Assembly (NCBI GenBank): GCA_002633005.1
Contig: NMRA01000002.1
Location: 1,705,023-1,769,022, forward strand
Direction of reading: 5' to 3'
Origin: Phoronis australis
Taxonomy: Eukaryota > Phoronida > Phoronidae
Length of the DNA: 64,000 bases
This document shows, piece by piece, positions 1-12,510 of the stretch. Position 1 is the first letter of the stretch, and each line of letters opens with the position of its first letter. A program made the translations under genes and the position numbers. The notes beneath the pieces are model-generated. The model was not told the origin of the DNA. It made no database searches and was given only the letters and a program-made list of their open reading frames with translations.

Positions 1-661
1 GAACTGTATGCAACCTTTTGGAAGAAAATCAGTTGATTGATAAATCAACGAAAAACAAATTAGCTAATAGCCACGCTCTATTCCATGATACTATGCTTTA
101 TATCGCTCCACAAACTGACCAACAGAATAACAGTACAACTGTATTTTTTTCAGCTCCCATGATCCATTTGCTTTTCTCAACTAAGAGTGTAGTTTTCAAC
201 GGCATTAATATTGAGTTAGATTGTATTACATCAATTTTTTACCTCCATCGCTCCAAATTAAGCTTTATTTTATCATTTGGAAAGTAAATCTGTTGAGAAA
301 CTCCATTGTAGGGTCATTGCTAGTGTGCTTACACCCCATCAGGGCAGTTGAGTGGATGCCAAGGGGAATTCCCTGTCATAATGGCTGAGTGCAAGTGCAG
401 TTCACCATCAGAATACTACTAGAATGGCCCGTCATGATTGGTTATCTGTCATTGCGGAAAGCTTTTTTCGCCAGATTACTTTTGACATACTATTTTTAGT
501 TCTACTATAAAGCATGACATTTTTATGCCTCTCTTGCACTAGCTGTCGGTACTCATGTTATTGCTCACCATGACATTTCAATTCCCATCAGAGATTTAAT
601 GACTGTACACATATATATTTCCTAGTCTACTGTGCTCATTCTGTGATTGATATTTTTGCAG

Positions 662-3600
662 AAAGGGATCATCAACCGTACTGTGATAGTTGCCCAATTA
701 CGTGAAGATCTTCAAGGAGATGAAAACTTAGGAAGTGAGTATATCGTGTTGCTTCACTGGTATATACTGTACACATCTGGGATAATGCTCTTCAACTATG
801 GCTCTTGGGCTCCCGGAAGTTGTGAACCTTCACTTTTAAACATTCACTGATATTTTGTTTAACACGCATTCCCAGTTTACATGGCCGAGTCTTCCTTGAA
901 ACGTCTCATGTCTGCGAGTGCCCATCTGATCTGAATTTTAAGTCCAAAACATTTGAAACTCGTTTACATTTTAGTAATGAGTACTTAGCTTCAGTGGCAG
1001 CTTTCCTTAATCTGGGAGACAAGCGACTATATATTTTGTTTCTCTATCATTGCATGCGAGTCGTTTGCATTTTTCCTGAATTTTTGTACTGTTCAGACAA
1101 ACTCCCACCCCTGACTTCTAAACAATATTGATAATAGTTTGATTATGTAATTCTTATTTTCAGTTTATTATGACAAATACTTCAAAGAGCTGTACAACTC
1201 TCAGAACATAGAACCCTGCACTGGTCTGATGCTGATATATCCTAATTTATGTGTTTTTGTATTAGAGGTGAGACTTGACTTGTAATCTGTTCATTTAATT
1301 AGTATTGTGTGCTTAGTTTTAATTGATCTTTTCATGGGAAAAATATTAACTTTGGGTTTTCCTTAGACAAATACATCTCATTATTAAGTTGCACACTTTT
1401 CTTCATCTGTCCTAGATATGGCAGCTATGTTACATGCAGAAAGGCTACACGTTTTTTTCACTTGCTAAGTACAACACTATCATTTTACACTAAAAATATA
1501 AATAGCACCACTCGGTAATACTGTTATTTCAATCAAAAGAAAAAGGTCACTTTCAAACATGGCTGTCACAAAATCTTTGAATTCAAGTAGGAGAGCACTA
1601 ATCTTGAGTTGATCTGATTCCTTCTATTTTTGTCAGTGGTCATAAGCCAACATTAGGGTTGTGTTATCTTACTGATATCCTGTTGTAGTTATCTCCTCAT
1701 GTAACCACATACAGTATATTTAGGTTGTAGTTATCTCCTCATGTAACCACATACGGTATTTTCAGATGAAAAAGACTTGCCATTATCTTGTAATATGAGA
1801 TACTAAAAGCAATGTCAAGTGATAATTTCTGGTTTTGATAACTGGGTTTCATTTTGTCTGCTTCAGTAACTCATGACATGTCATTAATTTCCATGGCATG
1901 ATGTTTAGCAGTTCTTGGTGAGCTGACTCAATCATGGCTGAGCCAGTGTCTCCATCTGGTGACTGTGATTAGCACTTCAAGAATTGGATTATGTCCCCAT
2001 GACTTCATTTGTGCTTTGCTTTCAGACATGTACAGAAATGATAACAGAGTTTGTACGTGAGCTTAACAAGGATGAGCATTCCAAAACTGGCAACATTCAA
2101 AGGGCAAAGATTTGCGTCATCTCTCATGATATATCCTTTCTATTGGGACTTGTCTACAGTTTCTCAATACTTAAAATTTTTGTTACTATATAATCCATGT
2201 CATTCAGATAATGACCATTGAATGGCAGTCCATAACTTGACTTGTCTGAATAAACCGTTTGTCGATGGTTTTTTTAGAATTTTCAATGTCGATTTCCTTT
2301 GACTTTCTAAAAGACTGGAATGTTTGCCGGAGTGAGGGTGCTGTATTTTTTGTTTTGAAAGTAGATTTGAATAAATTAAACTTATCTGTATTACAAGGAT
2401 CACAGTTTTAAGGGTTCATTTTATTCTAATTACAAAACTATAAATATTTTTAGAGTCCTTGCTGTCCACAGAAACACATTTTGTGACAAAAATAATGTTT
2501 TTAGTGAGGTGACCATTTCTTTTTGGTAAAATATGATTTTTAAGAGGGAAGCTCATATTAACTTCTGCAGACACGAACAGTTTTGTGTGGAGCTTGCAAG
2601 AGTAAATCCATTTAATATTCATTCTGTTAGCTGTAAAATTTTGCCTGTTACTTTCTTGTAAACTTTAAACTACTTTGGAATCTTTCTTGGATTGAAGTCT
2701 TTATTTTTTATGATAGCCAATTTTGCTGACTAAAGATCTCTTCAGAAAATCCAGCCCTGTGCCGTAAATGCTAAAAGAAGGAATGAACAGAATTTACAAG
2801 TTTTGTGTAAGATTATCTATCATCAGTGGAAGTGGCGCGGTCTCCCTGACGATTAAAACAGATGCGAGGTGCCAAATTTTGAGTGAATTGTACATAAAGC
2901 ATAGTGTATGAAAGTTTCATTTGAATCTAACCTGCTATGTTTGAGACATGATGTTCCAAATTTTTTTATTAAACAACTTTTTACAGATACGTGAAAAGGA
3001 AGAGAAAGCATTCATACCCACATTCATACGCACATGCACACTTGTGGTGGGGGTCAGCTACAACTAAAAATATAGTGCCTCAAATTCAAGGTACTATAGG
3101 GGCCCATGTGTTACTAAATCTCTTCGAATTTTAGAATATTGTAAAATATGTATTTCTCACTATTGAAATATTCAAAGACTTCCCTTTTAAAGTATGTCAA
3201 GTTGGGAGTCATATTTTTAAGACGATCCAAATTTAGACAAATTTGAAATTTTTGTTGGGTCACATTCAACCTTAACTTTTCTCACATCAACCAGAGACTA
3301 TACCAGAGCTTCATCACTAAAGTATTGGATATTCAGGCACAGAAGGCTGATGAAGCGGACCCTGATGAATCTGTGGAGCCTATTGTTATAGAAGTTCTCA
3401 CTCAGCTATTGAAACTAGGAAACTATCTGGCTAAACAGCCCAAGGTAACTAAAGCATTAATTTTACGTGCATGAAATCATTTTTTCAATGAAAATCAACC
3501 TGAACTTTCACTCGTTTAATTGGCAGACCTGCAATGAGTATCGGACAATATGTTAATCAATCACCATTTAACTGAAATTTAGAACTTTGTATAAGTGTAT

Positions 3601-6600
3601 GAAGATGAACATTGACTTAGAATTATTTACTTGTTTTTATTTTTTACTTTGTTGGTGGTCAGCTTTTAGTGTCCATTCCCTTTGCTGGTCACCTAATAAA
3701 TTATGTTTCTCCCCCCCCTCATCTGCCCTCCATCCCTTCCGCTTTCCCTCCTTGCATTTTGTCTATCAATAAGTGCACTATAATCATCTCACTATTTTGA
3801 CAGTAGTTGCTGTTATCCTGTGACATTTAATGACTTTTCCAGCTGAGCCTCAAGAGTACCCTTCAAACCATAAGGGAAAAGGTACCAGACTTTCTGCCTC
3901 AACAAGGTAAGTGAAGAGGAGGGTTCGAATTAAAGAAATCTATTTATGATAAGTTTGCTAAAGACTGTTTGTGATTGGCTAATTGAGCAATATTGGTCTA
4001 GGATTCCATATTGAGCATGGGATTTTCCAGTCTTCCTGCACACCCGTAACTTAACTTTATTTACCTGTTGTTCTGAGGCCTCTTGTTTGAAATGGACACT
4101 TGATATTGATTTCAGAACACTTCTACCCTTGTTTTAATTGACTTATAGTCACATGTTTTGGTTATTTGTGTTTAAATTGCATGAGATGAGAATATTGAAA
4201 ACTGTTGTATTTTACACCATTACGGTGTTCCATTGGTCATCAGCAGCATATAATTTAGTTATCTTCCAGATTGATAGAGATGAAGCTGATTTTATGAGCT
4301 TCACACTGATGTATAATACATAGTATATAAATCAAACTGGTTTGTTAAATTTTTGATTAAAACAATTGAGGGTGTTAATATTGAGCTTGACCTAAAATAG
4401 CCAGCTGGCTGGTCTGGACACTGGTTACAGTGTAAAGCACTATAAGGGTTAAGACTTATCCGTACTTAATAAATGCAATGTTGTAAGTTATTTACTTTCT
4501 TGCAATCATTGCTATCTGGCTGCTTGAAACCAAGTGAGTTGAAAAATTTAGTAAACATCAAAATTTTGACTGGTTAGGTTAGTTATGCTTCAACATTCCC
4601 AGTGAAAATGCATTCGCATTATTTTGAAGCAATTTGTGAGTAACATAAATCAACCAGTGATTGACTGAGACAAGTGTTAATTAGGTGTAGTTTATGTAAA
4701 TGAAACCAACCACGAAGTTGATGACCTTTCATAATTATATGTAGCAAATAATTTACTCCTCCACGACACACAAGACTTATGCAAGTTTTAGCTCTTCTCT
4801 GTTGCACTTAATTCATGAATAGAATTTCTTGTGTGCACCAGTTTTGAAGGTGTATGAGGCATTGCTTTGAACATTTTTACAATTCTGGGAATTCTTTCTA
4901 CAGCACTGCATTTTTCAAAATAATACACTTATTAGTGGGAGCGATAATACGCAACGTGTCAGCTTTGTTAGATCGGTTTATTCTTGAAGTGACGGTTATC
5001 TACAAATGATAAATACAGTTTGTCAAACAACGGAACCAAACAATGTTCTCAAAACGTTAGGCCTACCCAATAGTCAATACGGCTAGTACACGGGACTCGA
5101 ACCCGCATTAGACCAAACCACCACGAAGCAGCCGTTACAGTTCAACAATTAAACACTAGGCCTGCAATATCCAGCAGACCTACATGAATAGACTAAACGT
5201 GAAGCCTTAGAATTACATGATTGTGCTTACTGGAGTTTTCTGCGTGGCTCAGCTAATAATCTCTCTACAGTGCATCACAACATGTTGAAACCAATATTCA
5301 AAATGAGCGCTGTAAATGATTGCTGAAGCTAAAAACCATCAAAACTGCACTGCGATTGGTTATATTACAATGGTAGCATCTATTTAGCTAATAAACAATT
5401 ACCTAGGAGTGGGGGTAGACAGCAATTACAATGCACTCTGGAAACGCCCTAAGGTGTACATACAATGCCTCTAGTGGACACAAAGTTCCTAAACAAAAGA
5501 CTAATGCTCCTGCATTAACAACACTGTTGGACGGTTGTTGGCTCGTAAACATAGGGTGACATCACCAGATTAGCATTTGGGTTATGAGATCTAACTTCAG
5601 CGTTATTAGACAGTGAATGTTCACGAATCGTATGAAAAACTTGGTAATCAATTCCTTTTGAAGCTGACTTCATTTTTCTAGGAAACATGCTTTGTCACAC
5701 TCATTCCAAAAAGCATGTCACAGTTGATCTGTGGTGACCTCTAGTAACAAACGCTGTGATGTCACTGGATGTTTACGAGCCGACAACCTTCCCATAACTC
5801 ATTTGAAAAACTTGATCAGTACTGAAATTCCCTGAATTGTATACCTTTTCAAATCATGTTCCTGCATAACATTACCAATGCTACACTCTTTGAAAGCATT
5901 GAACAATGAACATCCTAATTAGAGACATTTGGCCATCTGCTTCACATGTTCTATTTTTGTTAGTGTGATGGCTCTGACAACGCCAAGCATTATCTATTGC
6001 TCATTAGAGACTTTCATGTTCGTTTTGATGCTGAAAAATTTCACGGATATGATCTGATGTAAACATGTATTTTGTAGGAATCGTCAATAGTTAGTAGAAA
6101 GCCTTATCAGAGATCTATTGCTCATTGAGATTTCTAGAAACATTTTGGTAACAAATAAATATCACAAGATCAGTATTTTGTTTACGTCAGAGCCTAGAAG
6201 TATGCGATGCACTATTAAACATAAACTGGACAGGTGTTTTGTAGACAAGTTCCCTGTCTGTGCTGCCCCCTCTTGGCATGGCTTACAGATGGGTGTCTGC
6301 CCCATAATCCTCTGTATGTTTACAAACCTCGAATACAATGACTGTAATGGCATTTAGTCTTCAATTTTGTTGAGGAACTGAAAGATTATTTGGAAAAAAT
6401 GTTAATTGTGAGTGTTTGTTTGAGATTGAAGGATACAAAGTCTCCAACTGCCTCCAAAGGTTAGTTAGGGTTTACCGTAATTTTCAGAAAATCTCTCATC
6501 ATACATTGTTCCACTGCCTACTGTTATCTATGCAATTAGATTTCATGTCACTACCTTAGTGGCAGATAAATGAGGATTAGCATTGTCAAATAAAGCCATT

Positions 6601-9048
6601 CGTTTTCTTCTTTTCCAGATGCAATATTCCAGATAGTGAACACAAATGACACAAGTGTGATCTCAGTGCAGGAGTACCTCAGCATTCAGACCAGGCCATT
6701 CACTGTAGTGCTTGACAGTGGTATGTATGAACTTTACACATNGCGGGTTAACTGGCTTCTAATGATTTATGAAGTGAACATTTTTTTATCATTAAGGGAT
6801 TGGGGCTTTCATTAGTAGACCAATTGGTAAAGCCCATGCAAAACAGTTTAATGAGGGGAACTTGTGAAATAGTTGGTCACAGGGAGGCAATTTCAATTGG
6901 TTATAGTCTGAAGACAGTGTTATACTTGCAAGGAAAATTCATGCACGCCAGGGTAATACTCTGAATAATGTTTCTTTTTCATTTAATTTACCTTATTGTA
7001 ATCAGGCCAATAAAACTTGTACGTCAAGTGCAAGTGCTTGCTGTTGAAAACACTCATTGGTGCATTCACTGAGTGATAGAAAACCAGAAAAGGTTTTCTT
7101 CATTCTCAAATTTGTATGAGTCGTCATTTTTGAAAGATGTGTTTTAAAAACACAGCAGCGTCAACCAAAACAAACCAGAGCTGCGTTCCAGAGACTGAAC
7201 ACATTAGCTATGCCATGAGAAATCTTTGCTTATGTAATAGAAGCAGTGAATTTTGTCAGTGTCTGCCACTAGCAAGCTGTCAGTCACACTCACGAAGCAC
7301 TCCCCTCTCAGTTGTGTGAGTTTGCATGGTTTTTCATGACGTTGTGTTTTGACGAACTACTTAGTATTACAGGCCACATCACAGTTAGAAGCTGTATTAA
7401 TCTTGGCTACCGTACTGAGATCGGCCTTTTTTGTAATATTATTTTTTTACATAGAGACGAACAGGAAGTCATTACTGCTAATGAGTTCCTAATGACAAAG
7501 AGTCCTAAGCTTTCACATTGACATCTGCCAGCGAATGTCAGCACGTTTTTAATCTCGCTTCCTGTTTATAATGTGCTGGTGTTAGTTCATAGTGAACGTG
7601 CAGCATTGAAACAAACCTTATTCAGATTGTACACTTGTTTTCATATTATACTTCTTATGAGCTATGTACTTAAAAGGATACCTCAGGGGGCTTGAATGAG
7701 CACCACTATTTGGCGAAGTGGGCAAAAAGAAAAAACTCCGAAAAAGGTAGAAAACGAGACAAAAGTCCACTGAAAAGGCAGGAACTACCTAAATTCGGCA
7801 AATGCACAGTTTACAGCTGTGAACGTACCTCGTTTTTTTAGTAAAAGGTCCACATTCCCAAAAATTCGAGCCCCCCCACTTTTTAGGCTGGGTGTGTGCA
7901 TGCTGTTTGTAGACTTATGACAATCATTTTAAAAGCTCCCCTGTTGCAATCAAGAATTTTCATCTTTTCTGGCTTGCTGGGATTTTATTTGCTTCCTTAA
8001 TTGTATGTTGGTCTTTCGAGACCATTGCTTGGGGAAGCATTGTTATACATAACTGAAACTATTAAGTGTTAATGCCTGAACCATGTGGGAGATGTCATTA
8101 TCACATCTGTACCACCCTCGCTCATGTCACAGTGGGNCTAAATTCGGTAAATGCACAGTTTACAGCTGTGAACGTACCTCGTTTTTTTAGTAAAAGGTCC
8201 ACATTCCCAAAAATTCGAGACCCCCACTTTTTAGGCTGGGTGTGTGCATGCTGTTTGTAGACTTATGACAATCACTTTAAAAGCTCCCCTGTTGCAATCA
8301 AGAATTCATCTTTTCTGGCTTGCTGGGATTTTATTTGCTTCCTTAATTGTATGTTGGTCTTTCGAGACCATTGCTTGGGGAAGCATTGTTATACATAACT
8401 GAAACTATTAAGTGTTAATGCCTGAACCATGTGGGAGATGTCATTATCACATCTGTACCACCCTCGCTCATGTCACAGTGGGATGTCGTGGAGCACAGTG
8501 GGGGGTTATTATTGTATATTTCATACCTTGTGAATTAAAAACCACTCTGAAGTACAATTTGTTTTGTTCCCTCTTATTTTAATACAATCATGCTTTATAT
8601 GATGTGTTTTGTAACACTGCATTTCTAAGTGCTTCCTGGAATTTGAAGATCTGTGCATGAATTTTTTAATAAGGTCTAAATTGAAATTAGACCTAAGTGA
8701 GGTTTGTGTGTGTGAATTTGCATATGACTCCTGATTAGTCATTGGAAGAGCCTGAGGCTCCAATCTAGTTTGCTTTAACTAAAGAGTCAACCTATTGACT
8801 GAAGAACTGAAATTTCTTTTCTGCACTGACTAAAAACCAATGTAAAAACAATCAGCAGTTTTTATAGTTTATTTTAACCAGAGTGAAGTCAGGAATTTAT
8901 GTGGCTCTTAAAACTGCCTTATGATTGGCTTCACCATCATGTTGTTGCTATTGTTATAAAGTTTCCATGGTATTTCTCCTAAACTATGTCTATTGCAGAA
9001 CTTGTCTGGCCATTCGAAGTAAGATTTCTGATCTCAGCCACCTCTTAA
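662..9048 (+). CDS. TEX47: TEX47-like protein, 3' seven coding exons (5' end missing)
   Basis: Exons I assign: 662-734, 1164-1267, 2026-2130, 3286-3444, 3843-3906, 6619-6720 and 8999-9048 (stop TAA 9046-9048). All junctions keep one open frame of about 218 residues, which strongly supports the model. Donors include AAGTGAGT, GAGGTGAGA, AAGGTAACT, AAGGTAAGT and GTGGTATGT; acceptors end in TTTTGCAG, TTTTCAG, CTTTCAG, TTCCAG, TTCCAG and TTGCAG, apart from one AT-AC intron. The protein has an opening strand (IINRTVIVAQL), then TGLMLIYPN, then CVISHDINQRLYQ, and ends with RPFTVVLDSELVWP. These match the core motifs I recall for testis-expressed protein 47 (formerly C7orf62), a small protein with a BLUF-like fold and no established biochemical activity. 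No upstream exon or start codon was found in 1-661, so the N-terminus is probably outside the window. The family assignment is from memory, not a search. Confidence 0.72.
1684..1766. repeat. Two-copy 41-bp tandem repeat in an intron
   Basis: The segment starting TTGTAGTTATCTCCTCATG occurs twice back to back, with differences only near the end of each unit (CATACAGTATATT against CATACGGTATTTT). It lies inside the second intron in this window. No function is apparent. Confidence 0.85.
2131..3285 (+). other. U12-type (minor spliceosome) AT-AC intron of the TEX47-like gene
   Basis: The intron starts ATATCCTTTC directly after the codon for the Asp of CVISHD and ends TTTTCTCAC. The 5' end equals the minor-spliceosome consensus ATATCCTT. 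A CCTTAAC branch-site match lies at 3270-3276, putting the branch adenosine about 10 nt from the AC end, the usual distance. Splicing here is phase 0 and joins ISHD to INQRLYQ, which reads well against the family. No good GT donor is present near the exon end. An alternative AG acceptor at 3294 would drop three residues, and I judge it less likely. Confidence 0.8.
5080..5150 (-). repeat. Degenerate tRNA-like sequence (SINE head or tRNA pseudogene)
   Basis: On the minus strand GCGGGTTCGAGTCCCGTGT forms a near-perfect T arm and B box, preceded by TGGTGGTTTGGTCTAA, which resembles an A box and D arm. There is no room for an anticodon arm between them, so a working tRNA is unlikely. A tRNA-derived SINE is the simplest reading. 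Confidence 0.5.
5533..5788. mobile_element. MITE with 33-bp terminal inverted repeats
   Basis: Left arm 5533-5565 begins GGTTGTTGGCTCGTAAACAT and right arm 5756-5788 is its reverse complement with a few mismatches (GGTTGTCGGCTCGTAAACAT). Both arms end in GTGACATCAC. The 256-bp span has no coding capacity, as expected of a non-autonomous element. The superfamily cannot be set because no clear target-site duplication is visible. Confidence 0.8.
7789..8482. repeat. Direct duplication of ~346 bp joined at a single N
   Basis: Copy A (7789-8136) and copy B (8138-8482) are nearly identical and abut at the single N at 8137. Differences are a few substitutions and small indels. Having the N exactly at the junction suggests two alleles or overlapping contigs placed end to end rather than a real tandem repeat. 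The block lies in the last intron of the TEX47-like gene. Both copies contain sequence shared, in reverse orientation, with the element near 26.8-26.9 kb. Confidence 0.85.
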
Positions 9049-11408
9049 TTTCTCCTTCACTGTCTACAGGGTTTTGTTCAGATTTTTTCTCCTTTGACAC
9101 TCTTGGGGCTTTTCTTTGGTATCTCTTGCTTGGTTCTGCTTTCATGTTTCCGATATTTCGAAATTTCTTTCCACTTTTACTATTTTCTCTTGAGTGTTTT
9201 CATTGCTGATCTTCCAGTTTTCTACTTGGCAATCAGGTCTCCACACATCAACATCTCGTGTGAATAATTAGATATTTAGCATCCAATTTTAACTGTTTTC
9301 TGGTTAGTATGTGAAGAGGTGTTTGTTTAAAATTTTGCACAAATTCCGTTGGTATGATATCTGTATTAATTTCACTGTGAGAGGAAACTAATTGAAGGTT
9401 ATGCATGTGACAAGGATCAACTATATGTACTGCAGTTCAAATTTAGAAATGTCTCTGACTACTAATTTGTTTTCCACGGTTCTGTCAGGCATCAATTATT
9501 AATGACAACAACCTTACAAATTGCATATTGAGTTTCCTTTTTCTTTTAGAAGTTTAGGTGTTGAGATTATTGGTCTTACACTCGGGTTTATCAGTTCTGT
9601 GCGATTAGATAATAAGATAATGGAACTCGCATTTTTCTTGTATGTTGCTTTTAGTGTTTTAAGATTGGAGTATTATCTTTGTGATATGAAGATTAAAAAC
9701 TGTGTTACTCAGTTTCTGTTAATAGTTCCACTCACACGTAACGCTGTCATGCTTTCGATCTTGGCAGGGCGTCCCCACCAGCGCAGTTTCCAAGTGAAGC
9801 AAACATTCGCTGAGAAAGACCTCCCCATGTTCTTAATTGGTCATGCCTGTGTGACATTAACAATTAACTGCACTTTAGCACAATGGGTAAAATACCAACA
9901 GATGGCCCAAATATTCAAAACTAACATGAGCTGGCATATTCAAATGACATCTAACGCACACTTGCAAACGTTTTCAGTTTCGTTTGTTGAAGCCGGTGTT
10001 TTCGCGGGATTTTCGTATGAACGCTCTCAGTTTCCGGATTTTTCGGCAATTTTTTTTATTGCATGGACCGGGCTCTTGTCAATGCCCTCGCCCCTTTTGC
10101 CCTGTTTTTCCATACCCGTTGTGTAAAATAGTTAAAAAGTTGAATGAATACCCTCTAGGCTGATTTTCATTTTAAAATACAAAAAGACAAATCGACAATA
10201 ATAACACTTTAATCACCTACATCGATAACCGAAATGAAAGACGGTATCATCGATTTACTCACGAAGAATGTGAAGAGACTCAGTACGGCCGCCGTTGTCA
10301 GTGTTTTTCCGTTCTTGTTTCGTCCGCGTTGTACATTAACCGTTCGTTAGGTAATAATGACCACATCTAAAGCATCACGTGGATTTGCGAACAAGGACAT
10401 TTTTCATTAATTATGATTTTGTTTCAGAACTGACGTGGCCGATTAACAATCGACTCTTCCCCTACAATTAAAAGACGCCTGGTTGCAGTGACCTCGACCA
10501 TCATCTCTTAAGACGCAAGTTTAGTCAGGAAATTTAATGCAAATTACACATTGGTCCAATTTGAAATATAATTTGAAAAAAAAATAAGATACGGAGGTCA
10601 TATTCTAGACTAATCTTTGGGTAGCAGAATAACGACGTATACTTACTGTTTATATGAAACATTTTATGTCTCACATGATAAATTTTTTACTCCTTATTTT
10701 TATTTATTGTACTTTTAAGTCGATGGCTTCAGTTGTATGTTGTATATATGGTTTGTCTGTAAATATGTAAATACAGTTTTGATCACTTCAATTGTTCTCG
10801 TATCGTTTATAGTTTGTCATCATTAATGGCACGTACGTTGGTGCTATAAAAAGAATTAAACTTGAAAGGGAAACAATAACCACAGCACTTTACCGATGTA
10901 ACACCATAAAACACTCATGTGTTTGGTCTTGAACTAGTTTAAAGTGTCGCGTCATTTCATTATGTTTAACAGCTCTACACTGAAAGTCTGAAGCGAAATT
11001 TGTTTTATCTTTTACCCAGATGTCATGGCTGACTAATTGGGTCGATCTGCTGTGGCTTTTGTTTAGAAAAAAAAAACAGTATGGCGGCACACAAGTAGTC
11101 GGGAGCTAGTTCAAAGCTGAATTTCGCCCAGTTCATCTGGTTGGCGAAAATCAAATTGGGCCGGGTCTCATAAAATTGGCCTGGTAGCATTGCACATCGT
11201 TACAACATTCCATTTCTTGGCACTGAACATGAGAACACTGAAATCATCAGCGACTCTAAACAAACCTGTCAGATTTTAGTGGGGACATTGAAGGTAATTC
11301 GAAAATTGCGCATGTAGGCATTGCGTGTAACTTCAGTTGATAACGGAAAGTGAACCTGTCACGGTATGCTGCGACTAATTCTAATCGATTTTCGTTATGT
11401 ATCGGCAA
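9049..11408. other. Intergenic, no gene recognised
   Basis: It begins with the 3' UTR of the TEX47-like gene, but I see no canonical AATAAA in the first 600 bases. An open frame of about 200 codons (9521-10126, +) is present. It starts with TTG, has no motif I recognise and shows no splice context, so I do not call it a gene. The rest is AT-rich and unremarkable. Confidence 0.5.
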
Positions 11409-11923
11409 GTTTTTAAAGGCCCTTTCATACTAACGTCGACGCGTCGATGTTTTGGGGAACATGCGGTCAGTACGAACGGTTAGCTTCGGTTCTGCATCGA
11501 AGTTAACAGCTCCAGTTAACTTTGCAGTAAACAGGTGGATTTAACAGTGGAGCCGATAGCCGCTGCGGTGCAGTATGAACGGTCAACGTCGGTCTCGTCG
11601 AAGTTATCGCCAGGTGCCACTGTTATAGTCAACAATTAAAGGGCAGTGTCGTTGCTAATATTTGATCATATTTTGCTCGAGTAATCACCAATCGAATTAA
11701 AAATAAGTTTTATGTCAATTACCATATGTGAATATTCCCAAATTGTCACATTAAAAATCTTAGCTTGCAGCGCTACATTGCGATTACTTCGATAACAACA
11801 GCGTCACCTACCGTTTACTTCGATGTACGTTCCGAAGCCGGTATGAACGGTTTAGTTAACTTCGCGTTTACCTCGAGCTTCCGTTCAGACCTGAGTTAAG
11901 TCAGTATGAAAGAGCCTTAAAAC
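11409..11923. mobile_element. ~515-bp MITE with GGCYCTTTCATACT ends
   Basis: The left end reads TTTTTAAAGGCCCTTTCATACT and the right end, reversed, reads TTTTAAGGCTCTTTCATACT: about 20-bp terminal inverted repeats with mismatches. The interior holds several divergent copies of a CAGTATGAACGGT-type motif with GTTAACTTCG on both strands, so subterminal repeats are present. There is no coding capacity. The superfamily is not assigned. Confidence 0.7.
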
Positions 11924-12414
11924 AGTTGGAAGAACATAACTAGTTGACACGCAGGAAAATCTAGCCTGATCTGCGCCAACTATTTTGATTATACTGTACG
12001 AGACGCAATAGCTCTCCTTATATACTTTTGTCGAAGTTTTATTTGCCTTTTCGGGATTGATCGTGCCAATCTTTTAAAAAAAAATTAGGTGCAACATTAT
12101 CAACTTTGTGTTTGCCACATGTGCTTGTAAGAAAAGAATCAAACGCGACCCCCAAGGCATTTCATTTCAGTGACACAACTTAAAGGGGCATTATCTGGTT
12201 TACGTCCAAAAATGTTTTGCAATTTATTCCTGTATGGGATTGATTTATTGGAGTATTAGTTTTGACTAGTCAGCTATATAACAGCAGAATCCGTTGCTTT
12301 TGTGATTTTGTTATAAATCGTCTATTCTCAGTCACTGTTGTCAGCCAGACATTCGCCAAAACCATGGCCTATTTTTTTCCAACTTAATTGCTCTTGTAAT
12401 GCTTGTACTTTTAT

Positions 12415-12510
12415 CACAGCAATAAGATATTCAGCTCAGTCAGCAGATCTAGAGGGTTGGCTGCGATCGCCGCGGAGGTTACAGGTTCGAATCCGCACAG
12501 ACGCTCATTT
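12415..12510 (+). repeat. tRNA-derived SINE-like sequence
   Basis: TTCAGCTCAGTCAGCAGA resembles a tRNA D arm and A box. About 45 bases later AGGTTCGAATCC is an excellent B box. The T stem outside the loop does not pair well and the acceptor ends do not match, so this is a SINE head or tRNA relic rather than a working tRNA. Confidence 0.5.

Noticed and set aside
7312-7521. Candidate terminal exon for the TEX47-like gene after TTTTTACATAG
   Set aside because: Wrong splice phase for the preceding exon; the exon at 8999 fits phase and the expected ELVWP ending.
9521-10126. Open frame of 201 codons on the plus strand
   Set aside because: TTG start, no motif, no splice context, hydrophobic AT-driven composition; a frame of this length can appear by chance in 64 kb of six frames.
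12440-12510. Functional tRNA gene
   Set aside because: Good B box but T stem and acceptor do not pair.
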